Source: Planctomycetota bacterium (GTDB lineage Bacteria > Planctomycetota > UBA1135 > UBA2386). Taken from it: 64,000 nucleotides of DNA. A model generated the notes under the pieces. The model saw nothing but the letters and a program-made list of their open reading frames with translations. It did not search any database and was not told the origin of the DNA. Below, piece after piece: positions 41,860 through 49,874 of the stretch. Made by a program: the position numbers and the translations under genes. The stretch spans positions 1 through 64,000 of the forward strand of contig JAEUHQ010000091.1 in the NCBI GenBank assembly GCA_016794565.1, given 5' to 3'. The stretch's first letter is position 1, and each line of letters opens with the position of its first letter.

Positions 41860-42203
41860 CCCGCCGCTTCCTCTTGTTCGGGAAGCTCGGCGGGGTGCGC
41901 CTGCGAGCTGCGGGCCTCGCGCCGACGATTCGAAGCTCGCTCCGAAATTGCCAATGCCCGTCGTGCGCCACCTCGCCGCAAACGTTTCGCCGGTTCCACC
42001 GGCAACGTGCGGCCGAGGCCCCACCTGGAGTGGGACGGCGCCGGCTCGGCTTGGATCCCCCCAGTTCTTCGCCCGGTCGACCTCAGGCGACTCCGGCGCG
42101 ATCGTTGGAACGGCATCGTCCGCCGTTCGCCGTCGCGCGCGTCGTCTCGGATCCGGGTGGTTCGCCGCGTCTCGCAGCGATCGTTTCCAGAAGGAAGTTC
42201 CCC
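41860..42203 (+). other. Long leader (5' UTR) of the RNase E/G gene
   Basis: No gene was found in this stretch; open frames here are short or lack a ribosome binding site and any recognisable domain. It contains several potential GC hairpins. E. coli rne likewise has a 361-nt leader through which RNase E degrades its own mRNA, so an autoregulatory leader is a reasonable inference. The last bases hold AAGGAAG, the ribosome binding site. Confidence 0.5.
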
Positions 42204-44315
42204 GTGAAGCGGATGCTCATCAACGCCATCGATCCGGAGGAGAGCCGGATCGCGGTGGTGGAGGACGGCGTGCTGCAGGAGCTGCACGTCGAGTTGGCCA
42301 ACCGAGAGGCCTACCTCGGTAACATCTACAAGGGCAAGGTCGTCAACATCGAGCCGAGCATCGGCGCGGCGTTCGTCGCGTTCGGTGGCCGGGTGAACGG
42401 CTTCCTGCACGTGTCCGACGTGCTGCCCGCCTACGGCCGGCCGGACTTCGTCCTCGATGACGTCATCGAAGGCCGCGCCCGCGTGGACGTCGACGACAGT
42501 CCGGAATCGACCCAGCAGGCGCTCGCCGACGACGAGGACGACGATTCGCCGGGCGGAGCAGCGACGCCCGCCGACGACTCGAGCGAACCGTCGAACGTCT
42601 CGATCGCGGAGGAGGGCGAGATCGCGGCGGAGGATGTCGAGCCGTCCGACGACGACGAGCCGATCGGCGAGGACGACGAAGCGGCCGAACCGGCGGACGA
42701 CGGCGATGAAGAGGACTCTCCCGAGGACGCTGCCGACGAGCCCGAGCCGGGTGGCGACGCCGCACCGGGTGAAGGGGACTTCGGCTTCGGCGCCGGGATC
42801 GACGAGCGACCGCTCAACATGGCGGCACCCGGCGGCCCCGAAGAGGGCGGCGACGACGTTCCCGGTGGCGATGCGCCGCCGGTCGCGCCTGCGCGCGACA
42901 AGCCGGAAAGCGACGAAGGTGCTGGCGGCGGCGGGATCGGCGCGGGAGCCGCCGGCCGCGGGGGCGAAGGGCGCGAACGCCGGCGGGGTCGCCGGGACCG
43001 GAACGCTCGTCGCGACGTCGGAAAGGAGCGGCGACCGAACAGGGCGCGCCCGACGATCGACCAACTGCTGAAGAAGGGGCAGGAGGTCGTGGTCCAGATC
43101 ACCAAGGAAGGGATCGGCAGCAAGGGACCGACCCTGTCGACCTACGTGTCGTTGCCGGGCCGCTGCCTCGTCCTCATGCCGAGCCTGCCGAAGTGCGGAG
43201 TGTCGCGGAAGATCGAGGACGGTCGCGAGCGGAAGCGTCTGAAGAAGATCGTGCGTGGCCTCGACGAGACCGGCAGCGGCGGTATCGGCTTCATCGTGAG
43301 GACGGCTGGCATCAACAAGAGCCAGCAGGACCTCGAGCGCGACCGCGACTACCTGAAGAAGATCTGGGAGATGGTTGCACAGCGCGTTCGCGTCACGCGT
43401 GCGCCGGCGCTGCTCTATCAGGAATCGGACCTCGTGCTGAAGGCGATGCGCGACCAGTTCACGCCCGACATCGCCGACGTGGTGGTCGACAGCGAGGACG
43501 TCTACCTGCGCATCCGCGACTTCGCGGACAAGCTGATGCCGCAAATGGCGGAGCGCATCAAGCAGCACACGATGACGACGCCGCTGTTCCACCACTTCGG
43601 CATCGAGAAGGAGGTCGAGGCGCTCTACCAGCCCAAGGTCGACCTGCCGAACGGCGCGTCGATCGTCATCGACCAGGCCGAGGCGCTCGTCGCGATCGAC
43701 GTCAACTCGGGCAAGTACAAGGCCGGTGGCGACTCCGACGAAACCGCGTACCGGACCAACCTGGACGCCATCCCCGAGATCGTGCGGCAGCTGCGGCTTC
43801 GCGACCTCGGTGGTCTCATCATCATCGACTTCATCGACATGTCGCACGAGAAGCATCGTCGCGGCGTCGAGAAGCGGCTGATCGACGCGCTGCGCGGCGA
43901 CCGTGCGCGCATCAAGGTGGGGCGCATCTCGCCGTTCGGAATGCTCGAGATCACGCGCCAGCGCGTCGGGCCGGGTCTGAAGCGCACGGTGTTCATGCAG
44001 TGCCCGCACTGCAAGGGCGCGGGCTGGTCGCGGACGGTCCAGAGCAAGGCGCTCTCCGTGTTGCGCGAGATCCGCGCGCTGGTCCACCTCAAGGGCTACT
44101 CGGTGATCCAGGTGTTCGCCGCGCCCGCGGTCAGCGACTACCTCGTCAACTACAAGCGTCGCGCGACGCTGGAACTCGAAGACGCGGTGGGCAAGTCGAT
44201 CCTGTTCCGCCCGGAGCCGAGCTACCCGATCGACGTCGTGCACTACCGCTTCTTGACCGGCGACGGGCAGGAAGCTCGGGTCGCGATCCCCGCCGGGCTC
44301 GGCGTGAAGGCCTGA
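42204..44315 (+). CDS. rne: Ribonuclease E/G family endoribonuclease with a large S1-domain insertion
   Basis: A 703-residue protein starting MKRMLINAIDPEESRIAVVE, matching the conserved start of RNase E (MKRMLINA). The GTG with AAGGA 7 nt upstream was therefore chosen. The S1 domain is split: residues ~82-283 are an inserted segment, first very acidic (Asp/Glu, ~93-240), then Gly-rich, then basic (RERRRGRRDRNARR). After it come KKGQEVVVQITKEGIGSKGP, the 5' sensor region, the catalytic aspartates in VAIDVNSG (499) and IIIDFIDM (542) and the zinc-link CPHC (600-603). It matures rRNA and tRNA and starts mRNA decay. The C-terminal scaffold of E. coli RNase E is absent, so overall it is RNase G-like. 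Confidence 0.93.
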   Translation: MKRMLINAIDPEESRIAVVEDGVLQELHVELANREAYLGNIYKGKVVNIEPSIGAAFVAFGGRVNGFLHVSDVLPAYGRPDFVLDDVIEGRARVDVDDSPESTQQALADDEDDDSPGGAATPADDSSEPSNVSIAEEGEIAAEDVEPSDDDEPIGEDDEAAEPADDGDEEDSPEDAADEPEPGGDAAPGEGDFGFGAGIDERPLNMAAPGGPEEGGDDVPGGDAPPVAPARDKPESDEGAGGGGIGAGAAGRGGEGRERRRGRRDRNARRDVGKERRPNRARPTIDQLLKKGQEVVVQITKEGIGSKGPTLSTYVSLPGRCLVLMPSLPKCGVSRKIEDGRERKRLKKIVRGLDETGSGGIGFIVRTAGINKSQQDLERDRDYLKKIWEMVAQRVRVTRAPALLYQESDLVLKAMRDQFTPDIADVVVDSEDVYLRIRDFADKLMPQMAERIKQHTMTTPLFHHFGIEKEVEALYQPKVDLPNGASIVIDQAEALVAIDVNSGKYKAGGDSDETAYRTNLDAIPEIVRQLRLRDLGGLIIIDFIDMSHEKHRRGVEKRLIDALRGDRARIKVGRISPFGMLEITRQRVGPGLKRTVFMQCPHCKGAGWSRTVQSKALSVLREIRALVHLKGYSVIQVFAAPAVSDYLVNYKRRATLELEDAVGKSILFRPEPSYPIDVVHYRFLTGDGQEARVAIPAGLGVKA

Positions 44316-44322
44316 ACGAGCG

Positions 44323-44345
44323 AGGGGGTGTGGGCTTCGCCCCCT
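44323..44345 (+). terminator. Hairpin after the RNase E/G gene
   Basis: AGGGGG and CCCCCT pair across an 11-nt loop, 7 nt after the stop codon, followed by TTGATT, which is also the proposed rplU -35. Confidence 0.5.
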
Positions 44346-44372
44346 TGATTCGACTCCGGCGGTCGGTATCGT
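44345..44372 (+). promoter_or_regulatory. Putative promoter of rplU-rpmA-obgE
   Basis: TTGATT and TATCGT with 16 bp between them, about 34 nt before the rplU ATG. The -10 equals that of the moxR promoter. Confidence 0.55.
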
Positions 44373-44406
44373 CCCCCGCCCTCACTTCCCGACCCCAGCA
44401 CCGCCC

Positions 44407-44709
44407 ATGTACGCCGTCGTCGACGATCGCAACCAGCAGTACCGGGTCCAGCCCGGCGACCGCATCCAGATCCACCATCGCGATGGCGCCGCCGAGGGCG
44501 ACACGCTGACGTTCGACAAGGTCTGCCTCGTCGGCGATCGCGTCGGAACGCCGCACGTGCCCGGTGTGTCGGTCACCGCCAAGGTCCTCCGCCAGATGAA
44601 GGGCCCGAAGGTCGTCATCTGCAAGTTCCGCAAGCGGAAGAACAGCCGCCGTCGCACGGGCTTCCGCGCCCGTTACACGATGGTGCAGATCGAAGCGATC
44701 AACGGCTGA
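44407..44709 (+). CDS. rplU: 50S ribosomal protein L21
   Basis: The 100-residue protein is collinear with L21: MYAVVDDRNQQYRVQPGDRI at the start, LVGDRVGTPHVPGVSVTAKV in the middle and the rRNA-binding KRKNSRRRTGFRARYTMVQI near the end, where most L21 proteins have KR(R)K..R..GHRQ. L21 binds 23S rRNA domain I beside L20. It is followed by rpmA and obgE, the standard trio of large-subunit proteins and assembly GTPase. Normal length. Confidence 0.95.
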   Translation: MYAVVDDRNQQYRVQPGDRIQIHHRDGAAEGDTLTFDKVCLVGDRVGTPHVPGVSVTAKVLRQMKGPKVVICKFRKRKNSRRRTGFRARYTMVQIEAING

Positions 44710-44763
44710 GCGGCAGAGCGCCACGGATCACAGAAGCAACAACGACCCCACGCGAGACACACC

Positions 44764-45015
44764 ATGGCTCACAAGAAAGGGCAGGGCTCGACGCAGAACG
44801 GCCGCGACAGCAACCCGCAGTACCGCGGCGTGAAGGCCTACGGCGGCCAGCGCGTCACCGCGGGAACGATCATCGTCCGGCAGGTCGGTACCAAGTTCCA
44901 CGCGGGTCGCAACGTCCGCCGCGGCGGCGACGACACGTTGTTCGCGGTTGCGGCCGGCGTCGTCCGCTTCCAGGGCAACGGCAAGGTCCACGTCGACGCC
45001 GAAGTCGCGAGCTGA
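44764..45015 (+). CDS. rpmA: 50S ribosomal protein L27
   Basis: An 83-residue L27 beginning [20 protein letters not shown]. The N terminus starts at AHKKG without the cleavable leader seen in Firmicutes, so the tail that reaches the peptidyl-transferase centre is directly exposed. Conserved [20 protein letters not shown] and [14 protein letters not shown] follow. It is separated from rplU by a 54-nt spacer without obvious signals. Confidence 0.95.
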   Translation: MAHKKGQGSTQNGRDSNPQYRGVKAYGGQRVTAGTIIVRQVGTKFHAGRNVRRGGDDTLFAVAAGVVRFQGNGKVHVDAEVAS

Positions 45016-45054
45016 TCGCGGCGGTCGGCGCGGGCGCCGGCGCAGGAGTCGCCC

Positions 45055-46062
45055 ATGTTCGTCGACGAACTCGAGATCTCTGTGCGCGCGGGCAAGGGCG
45101 GCGACGGCTGCGTGTCGTTCCTCCGCGACAAGCGCACGCTGCGCGGTGGTCCCAACGGCGGTGACGGTGGTGACGGTGGCGATGTGGTCCTCCTTCCCAC
45201 GACGCACTGCAACACGCTCTACCACCTCACTGGACGCGGCACCTTCGCGGCGGCCCAGGGTGGCCAGGGACTCGCGCAGAACTGCGGCGGCAAGGACGCC
45301 GAGGACCTCGTGATCGAAGTGCCGGTCGGGACGGTCGTGCTCGACGCCGAGCGCGGCAACGTGTTGCAGGACCTCGACACGCCGGATCGGCCGTGGGTCG
45401 TCGCCCGCGGCGGGCACGGCGGCCGCGGCAACACGCACTTCAAGTCGGCGACGCATCGTACGCCCCGCGAGGCGGAGCGGGGCAAGCCCGGTGAGGAGCG
45501 TCGCGTGCTGCTCAGTCTCAAGCTGATCGCGGACGTCGGCCTCGTCGGATTGCCGAATGCCGGCAAGTCCACGCTGCTCGCGACGCTGACGAAGGCGCGC
45601 CCGAAGATCGCCGGCTATCCCTTCACGACGCTCGAGCCGATGCTCGGCATCGCCGAGGGGCCGGACGAAGCGACGTTCGTGATCGCGGACATTCCCGGTC
45701 TGATCGAGGGCGCGAGCGAAGGGCGCGGCCTCGGCGACAAGTTCCTGAAGCACATCGAGCGGACGCGGGTCCTGCTGCACCTGGTCGATTGCGGCGACCT
45801 GCCGATGAACGAACCGGTGACCGCCTACTCCATCATCCGCAACGAAATCGCGCACCACTCGGCCCGCCTCGCGGCCCGCCCGCACCTCGTCGTCGCGACG
45901 AAGGTCGAGGACGACGTGGCAAGGGAGCGCGCCCAGGCCCTGGCGACGGCGATCGGAGTGCAGGTCCTGCCCATCTCGAGCGCTACCGGAACGGGGCTCC
46001 GCGAGCTTCGCCTGGCCGTCTGGTCGATCCTGCAGCGCCTTCCCCGCCCGAACCTCGTCTGA
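45055..46062 (+). CDS. obgE: Obg-family GTPase (ribosome assembly)
   Basis: The 335-residue protein has the glycine-rich Obg fold (~1-155: SVRAGKGGDGCVSFLRDK, GGPNGGDGGDGGDVVLL, GGHGGRGNTHFKSATHRTP). The G domain has G1 GLPNAGKST, switch I GYPFTTLEPMLG and G3 DIPGLIEGASEGRGLGDKFL. The G4 motif reads TKVE in place of the canonical NKxD; G5 is SSATGTG. The C-terminal OCT domain of some Obg proteins is absent. Obg acts in 50S assembly and links GTP/ppGpp levels to growth. It is the last gene of the rplU operon. Confidence 0.92.
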   Translation: MFVDELEISVRAGKGGDGCVSFLRDKRTLRGGPNGGDGGDGGDVVLLPTTHCNTLYHLTGRGTFAAAQGGQGLAQNCGGKDAEDLVIEVPVGTVVLDAERGNVLQDLDTPDRPWVVARGGHGGRGNTHFKSATHRTPREAERGKPGEERRVLLSLKLIADVGLVGLPNAGKSTLLATLTKARPKIAGYPFTTLEPMLGIAEGPDEATFVIADIPGLIEGASEGRGLGDKFLKHIERTRVLLHLVDCGDLPMNEPVTAYSIIRNEIAHHSARLAARPHLVVATKVEDDVARERAQALATAIGVQVLPISSATGTGLRELRLAVWSILQRLPRPNLV

Positions 46063-46102
46063 CCGCTGGCAAGGTCCCTACGGGAAGCCCTTCGGCCGCA
46101 CG

Positions 46103-46121
46103 GGACCCGTGCCGATAGGGG
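46103..46121 (+). promoter_or_regulatory. Pilus-operon leader motif, copy 2 (before pilT)
   Basis: GGACCCGT, one G, then CCGATAGGGG. This is 16 of 18 identical to the element before pilM apart from one extra base. It ends 16 nt before the pilT start codon and merges into the purine-rich ribosome binding region. Confidence 0.4.
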
Positions 46122-46137
46122 GGATGGAGGAACTCGT

Positions 46138-47289
46138 GTGACCAGCCAGAACGTGGGCCCAGCCGCGCCGAGCGCAACGACCGCGAGCCGAATGCCGAAG
46201 CTCCGGGACTTCCTGCGCATCATGGTCAAGGAGAACGCCTCCGACCTCGTCCTGAAGACCCACGGTTGTCCGGCCGTCCGGGTCGCGGGCGTGATCCGCT
46301 TCCTCGGCGACCAGCCGTTGCCGCAGGAGCTGATGCGCTCGTACGTCGACGAGATCCTGACCGAACACGGCAAGCACGAGTTCGAGGAGTCGGGCGCGAC
46401 GGACCTCGCGGTCACCGTCCCGGGCGTCGGCCGCTTCCGATGCAACGCGTTCCACCAGTGCGGCGAGGTCGGGTTCGTCTTCCGCGCGATCAAGTCGGAG
46501 ATCCCGTCCTTCAAGGACCTGAACCTCCCGGTCGAGCCGCTGAAGCGCCTCTCGTCCTTGAAGCGCGGCCTCGTGCTCGCGACCGGCGTTGCCGGCTCCG
46601 GCAAGTCGACGACTCTCGCGTCGATGATCGAGTACGTGAACCGGACGATGAACAAGCACATCATCACGATCGAGGACCCGATCGAGTTCCGGTTCGAGGA
46701 CAAACGATCGATCGTGAACCAGCGCGAAGTCGGCGGCGATGTCAGCAGCTTCGCGCAAGCGCTGCGCCAGGCGATGCGCCAGTCGCCGGACGTGATCCTG
46801 ATCGGCGAGATGCGCGACGCGGAAACCGTGTCCGCGGCGATCTCGGCGGCCGAGACGGGCCACCTCGTGTTCTCGACGCTGCACACGGTCAACGCGGTGC
46901 AGACCGTCGAGCGCATCATCACGTTCTTCCCGCCACACCAGCACGAACTCGTGCGATTGCAGCTCGCCCTCAACCTCGCGGGTGTCTGCTCGCTGCGACT
47001 CGTGAAGAACAAGGACGGCAATGCGATGGTTCCGGCCGTCGAGATGCTGATCAACACTCCCACCGTCCGCGAACTGCTCGAGACCGGGCAGACCCGCATG
47101 CTGCCGAAGGCGCTCAACGAAGGCAGCTACTACGGGACGATGACGTTCAACCAGTCGCTGATCCGCCTGTTCCAGGCGGGCAACATCAGTCTCGAGGACG
47201 CCCTCGCGTCGTCGGACAACCCCGACGAGCTGAAGATGCAGATGCGCGGCATCACGCAGGGTGCGGCTCCGCTGCGTCCGTCGAACTGA
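46138..47289 (+). CDS. pilT: Type IV pilus retraction ATPase PilT
   Basis: The 383-residue secretion ATPase has an N-terminal PAS-like domain (RDFLRIMVKENASDLVLKTH), Walker A GVAGSGKSTTLASM, Asp box (ITIEDPIEFRFEDKRSIVNQ), Walker B-like VILIGEMRDAETV and His box AAETGHLVFSTLHT. A C-terminal tail with VPAVEMLINTPTVRELL follows. It forms hexamers that pull pili back; PilU is a close alternative. GTG start with GGAGG 7 nt upstream. It lies apart from pilMNOQ, separated by the rne and rplU units, but shares a leader motif with pilM. Confidence 0.93.
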   Translation: MTSQNVGPAAPSATTASRMPKLRDFLRIMVKENASDLVLKTHGCPAVRVAGVIRFLGDQPLPQELMRSYVDEILTEHGKHEFEESGATDLAVTVPGVGRFRCNAFHQCGEVGFVFRAIKSEIPSFKDLNLPVEPLKRLSSLKRGLVLATGVAGSGKSTTLASMIEYVNRTMNKHIITIEDPIEFRFEDKRSIVNQREVGGDVSSFAQALRQAMRQSPDVILIGEMRDAETVSAAISAAETGHLVFSTLHTVNAVQTVERIITFFPPHQHELVRLQLALNLAGVCSLRLVKNKDGNAMVPAVEMLINTPTVRELLETGQTRMLPKALNEGSYYGTMTFNQSLIRLFQAGNISLEDALASSDNPDELKMQMRGITQGAAPLRPSN

Positions 47290-47314
47290 TTCCGGTCCGC
47301 TTCGCGGCGCTGGT

Positions 47315-47332
47315 GCGGCCGGTCACGGCCGC
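47315..47332 (+). terminator. GC hairpin after pilT
   Basis: GCGGCCG and CGGCCGC pair around loop GTCA in the 63-bp gap between pilT and the EF-G-like gene. There is no U tract. Confidence 0.5.
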
Positions 47333-47352
47333 CGGTAGAGTCCGCGCCGGTC

Positions 47353-49329
47353 ATGGATCGGCTGCGCACATTCGGGATCGTGGCCCACATCGACGCCGGC
47401 AAGACCACGCTGACCGAGCGCATCCTGCACGACACCGGGGCCCAGGCATGGGTGGGCAGCGTCGACGAAGGCACGGCCTCGATGGACTGGATGCCCGCCG
47501 AGCGGACGCGTGGCATCTCGATCGCGGCTGCAGCCACGCGCGTCGACTGGGGCGATCATGTGCTTCAGATCGTCGACACGCCCGGGCACGTGGACTTCGT
47601 CGCGGAGGTCGAACGCTGCATGCACGTGCTCGACGGTGTCGTCGTGCTGATCGACGCCGTTCGCGGAGTCGAGTCGCGAACCGAGGCGGTGTGGCAGCAG
47701 GCGGCGTCCCGCGGCCTGCCCCGCCTCGTGTTCGTGAACAAGCTCGACCGTGCCGGTGCCGACTTCGATGCCGTCGTCGACGAGGTGCGAGAGCGGATGG
47801 AGTGCGCGGCTCTGCCGCTCGTGATTCCGCTCCGCGACGACGAGGGCCGGTTCGCCGGTCTCGGCGATGCGGTGACGGGCGCCGTCCAGTGGTTCGACGG
47901 CCGGCCGACCGAGGCCGAAGTGCCGCGACTGCGGGGCGAGATCCTGGCGGCGAACGAACGCGTCGTCGAGGCCGCCGCGGACGGTGACGATGCGATCCTC
48001 GCCGACGTGCTCGCCGGCCAGGCAATCGAGCCTCGGCGCGTGCGCGCTGCGCTCCGATCCCGCTTCCTCGGCGGCTCGTTGGTGCCCGTGCTCGGTGGCG
48101 CCGCTCTCTGGAATCGCGGAGTCGACTGGCTCCTCGATGCCGTCGTGGCGTTCATGCCCGATCTGCGCGAGCTGCCGCGCACCGGCCTCTGGGCGGTCGA
48201 CCGAGCCGGCGACGACCGCGCGCCGTTCTGCGGCTTCGTGTTCAAGGTCCAGCACCATGGGGAAGTCCGGAACTTCGTCCGCGTGGTCCGTGGCGTGCTC
48301 GCCGCCGGTGTCACGTGGTGTCTTGGCCGCTCGCCCGCCTCGACGGCGCGAAGTGGCGAGCTGTGGCTCGTGCAGGCCGATCGCCACTCCGCGACGCAGC
48401 GGGCCGTGCCGGGGGAGATCGTCGTCCTGCCGGGCGAGCTCGGGCTTCGTACCGGCGACACGCTGTGCGATCCCCGATCGCCGCTGGAGTTGCCGACGCC
48501 TCGGTTCCCCGCGCCGGTGCTCGCTGTGACGTTCGAGCCGCTGCAGGCAGGCGATGCCCACGCGCTCGCCGACGCGCTGCGCGAACTCGCGGTCGACGAT
48601 CCGACCCTGCGAGTCGACGTCGAGGAGGACAGCATCGTCGTTCGCGGCATGGGCGAACTGCACCTCGACATCGTCGCGGACCTGGTGAGGCAACGGACCT
48701 CCGCCAACTTCCGCCGTTCGCGGTTGCGCGTCGATCGGCGCGAAGGCGTCGTCCGCGAAGGCGTCGGAGAAGCGGAAGTGCGGGCGCTGGTCGCGGGCAC
48801 GGAGCGGTCTGCGCGGTGTGCACTGACCGTGACGCCGGTGTCCGACGAGCAGCCGGCGTCGATCGTGGCGCCCCCGGACGACCTCGCCGTCGCGGCGGCG
48901 GCCGACGAGATCCGATCGCGGTTGCGCGCCGGCCTGCGCGTCGGGCCGGTGTACGGCGCGCGGGTCGTCGTTCGCGAGGTGGTGGCGCAGCCCGGCACGA
49001 GCGACGCCCTCGTGCAGCAGGCGGCGGCCAAGGCGCTGGCGCAGGGTCTCGAGGCAGCGGGCCTGGTCGAGCTCGAGCCCTGGGTGAGGTTCGAGTTGTG
49101 GGCGCCCGAAGAGGCTTCGGCCGCGGTGCTGGCCGATCTCGGCGCGCGCGGGGCGTCGGTGTCGAGCGTGTCGTCCGGCCGCCTGGGAGCGAGACTGCAC
49201 GGCCGTGCGCCCCTCGGCCGCATGCTGGGCTACGTGACCAAGCTGCGGTCCATGACGAAGGGCCGCGGCGAGGTGGCGTTGGCGCCCGCGGGCTTTGCTC
49301 CGACCGGGTCCCTCCCGTCCCCCCGCTAG
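47353..49329 (+). CDS. Divergent EF-G-family GTPase (EF-G paralogue)
   Basis: A 658-residue translational GTPase: G1 AHIDAGKTT (11-19), switch I EGTASMDWMPAERTRGIS, G3 DTPGH (75-79), G4 NKLD (129-132), a domain III GMGELHLDIVADLV, and a domain V ending LGRMLGYVTKLRSMTKGRGE. It is shorter than EF-G (~690-700). Domain IV lacks the usual QSGGRGQYGHV segment and the DGSYHDVDSSEMAF tip loop, which reach the decoding centre during translocation. It stands where fusA often stands, before rpsJ, but without rpsL, rpsG or tuf. It may be a specialised EF-G (recycling, stress or resistance type), with the main translocase elsewhere. Confidence 0.85.
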   Translation: MDRLRTFGIVAHIDAGKTTLTERILHDTGAQAWVGSVDEGTASMDWMPAERTRGISIAAAATRVDWGDHVLQIVDTPGHVDFVAEVERCMHVLDGVVVLIDAVRGVESRTEAVWQQAASRGLPRLVFVNKLDRAGADFDAVVDEVRERMECAALPLVIPLRDDEGRFAGLGDAVTGAVQWFDGRPTEAEVPRLRGEILAANERVVEAAADGDDAILADVLAGQAIEPRRVRAALRSRFLGGSLVPVLGGAALWNRGVDWLLDAVVAFMPDLRELPRTGLWAVDRAGDDRAPFCGFVFKVQHHGEVRNFVRVVRGVLAAGVTWCLGRSPASTARSGELWLVQADRHSATQRAVPGEIVVLPGELGLRTGDTLCDPRSPLELPTPRFPAPVLAVTFEPLQAGDAHALADALRELAVDDPTLRVDVEEDSIVVRGMGELHLDIVADLVRQRTSANFRRSRLRVDRREGVVREGVGEAEVRALVAGTERSARCALTVTPVSDEQPASIVAPPDDLAVAAAADEIRSRLRAGLRVGPVYGARVVVREVVAQPGTSDALVQQAAAKALAQGLEAAGLVELEPWVRFELWAPEEASAAVLADLGARGASVSSVSSGRLGARLHGRAPLGRMLGYVTKLRSMTKGRGEVALAPAGFAPTGSLPSPR

Positions 49330-49332
49330 CCC

Positions 49333-49355
49333 GGACCGCCCGGCGGCCTGTTTTT
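49333..49355 (+). terminator. Terminator of the EF-G-like gene
   Basis: A short GC stem with one bulged A (GGACCG/CGGCC) is followed by TGTTTTTG. This is the clearest U-tract terminator in the window. It separates the GTPase gene from the ribosomal superoperon. Confidence 0.55.
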
Positions 49356-49369
49356 GTGCGTCTCGAAGC

Positions 49370-49398
49370 TTGACCTGGCAGGGGGGTGTCGCTACCCT
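49370..49398 (+). promoter_or_regulatory. rpsJp: Promoter of the S10-spc-alpha superoperon
   Basis: TTGACC, a 17-bp spacer, then TACCCT; transcription would start near 49405. That leaves a leader of about 160 nt before rpsJ, containing a small hairpin ACATC-GCTT-GATGT (49426-49439). The leader could serve feedback by a ribosomal protein, as L4 does in E. coli, but no specific match was seen. Confidence 0.65.
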
Positions 49399-49565
49399 GC
49401 CACGCCCGCTAGCGCTCCAGGGAGCACATCGCTTGATGTAACCCCTTGCCGCGCTGATGGATGCGACAGATCTGCGCTGGTGCGCAGCCGTCGCGACAGA
49501 ACGAACCCGAATCGCCTGCGTGGTGCACTGCGCAGGTCTTCGGCCCGAGCCGAGGCGAACGAGCC

Positions 49566-49874
49566 ATGCAAGAGCGAATCCAGATCCGGATGGAGGCCTA
49601 CGACCACGAGGCCCTCGACCAGGCTGCCCTGGACATCGTCGAGACCAGCAAGCGCACCGGCGCGCGCATCTCCGGTCCGGTGCCGCTGCCGACGCGTATC
49701 GAGCGCTACACCGTGCTTCGCTCGCCACACATCGACAAGAAGAGCCGCGAGCAGTTCGAGATCCGGACGCACAAGCGCCTCATCTACATCTCGGAGCCGA
49801 CCACCAAGACGGTCGACGCGCTGAGCAAGTTGAACATGCCTGCTGGCGTCGACATTCGCATCAAGGCGTGCTGA
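49566..49874 (+). CDS. rpsJ: 30S ribosomal protein S10
   Basis: The 102-residue S10 has [60 protein letters not shown] and the C-terminal GVDIRIKA. It is part of the 30S head and, as NusE, of antitermination complexes. It is the first gene of the superoperon. The ATG is chosen because upstream in-frame sequence belongs to the leader and has no homology. The following 70-nt gap leads to rplD, where rplC would be expected. Confidence 0.96.
   Translation: MQERIQIRMEAYDHEALDQAALDIVETSKRTGARISGPVPLPTRIERYTVLRSPHIDKKSREQFEIRTHKRLIYISEPTTKTVDALSKLNMPAGVDIRIKAC

Noticed and set aside
41835-42203. Upstream extension of the RNase E/G frame by 123 codons
   Set aside because: The extension is Arg/Pro-rich without homology, while the GTG at 42204 has a ribosome binding site and yields the conserved MKRMLINA start.
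46118-46130. G-rich run before pilT as a possible riboswitch
   Set aside because: It is only a purine-rich ribosome binding region; no conserved aptamer pairing could be drawn.
46124-46141. Five-codon mini-ORF (ATG GAG GAA CTC GTG TGA) overlapping the pilT start
   Set aside because: Its ATG lies inside the purine-rich ribosome binding site for pilT and has no spacing for its own; it is probably accidental.
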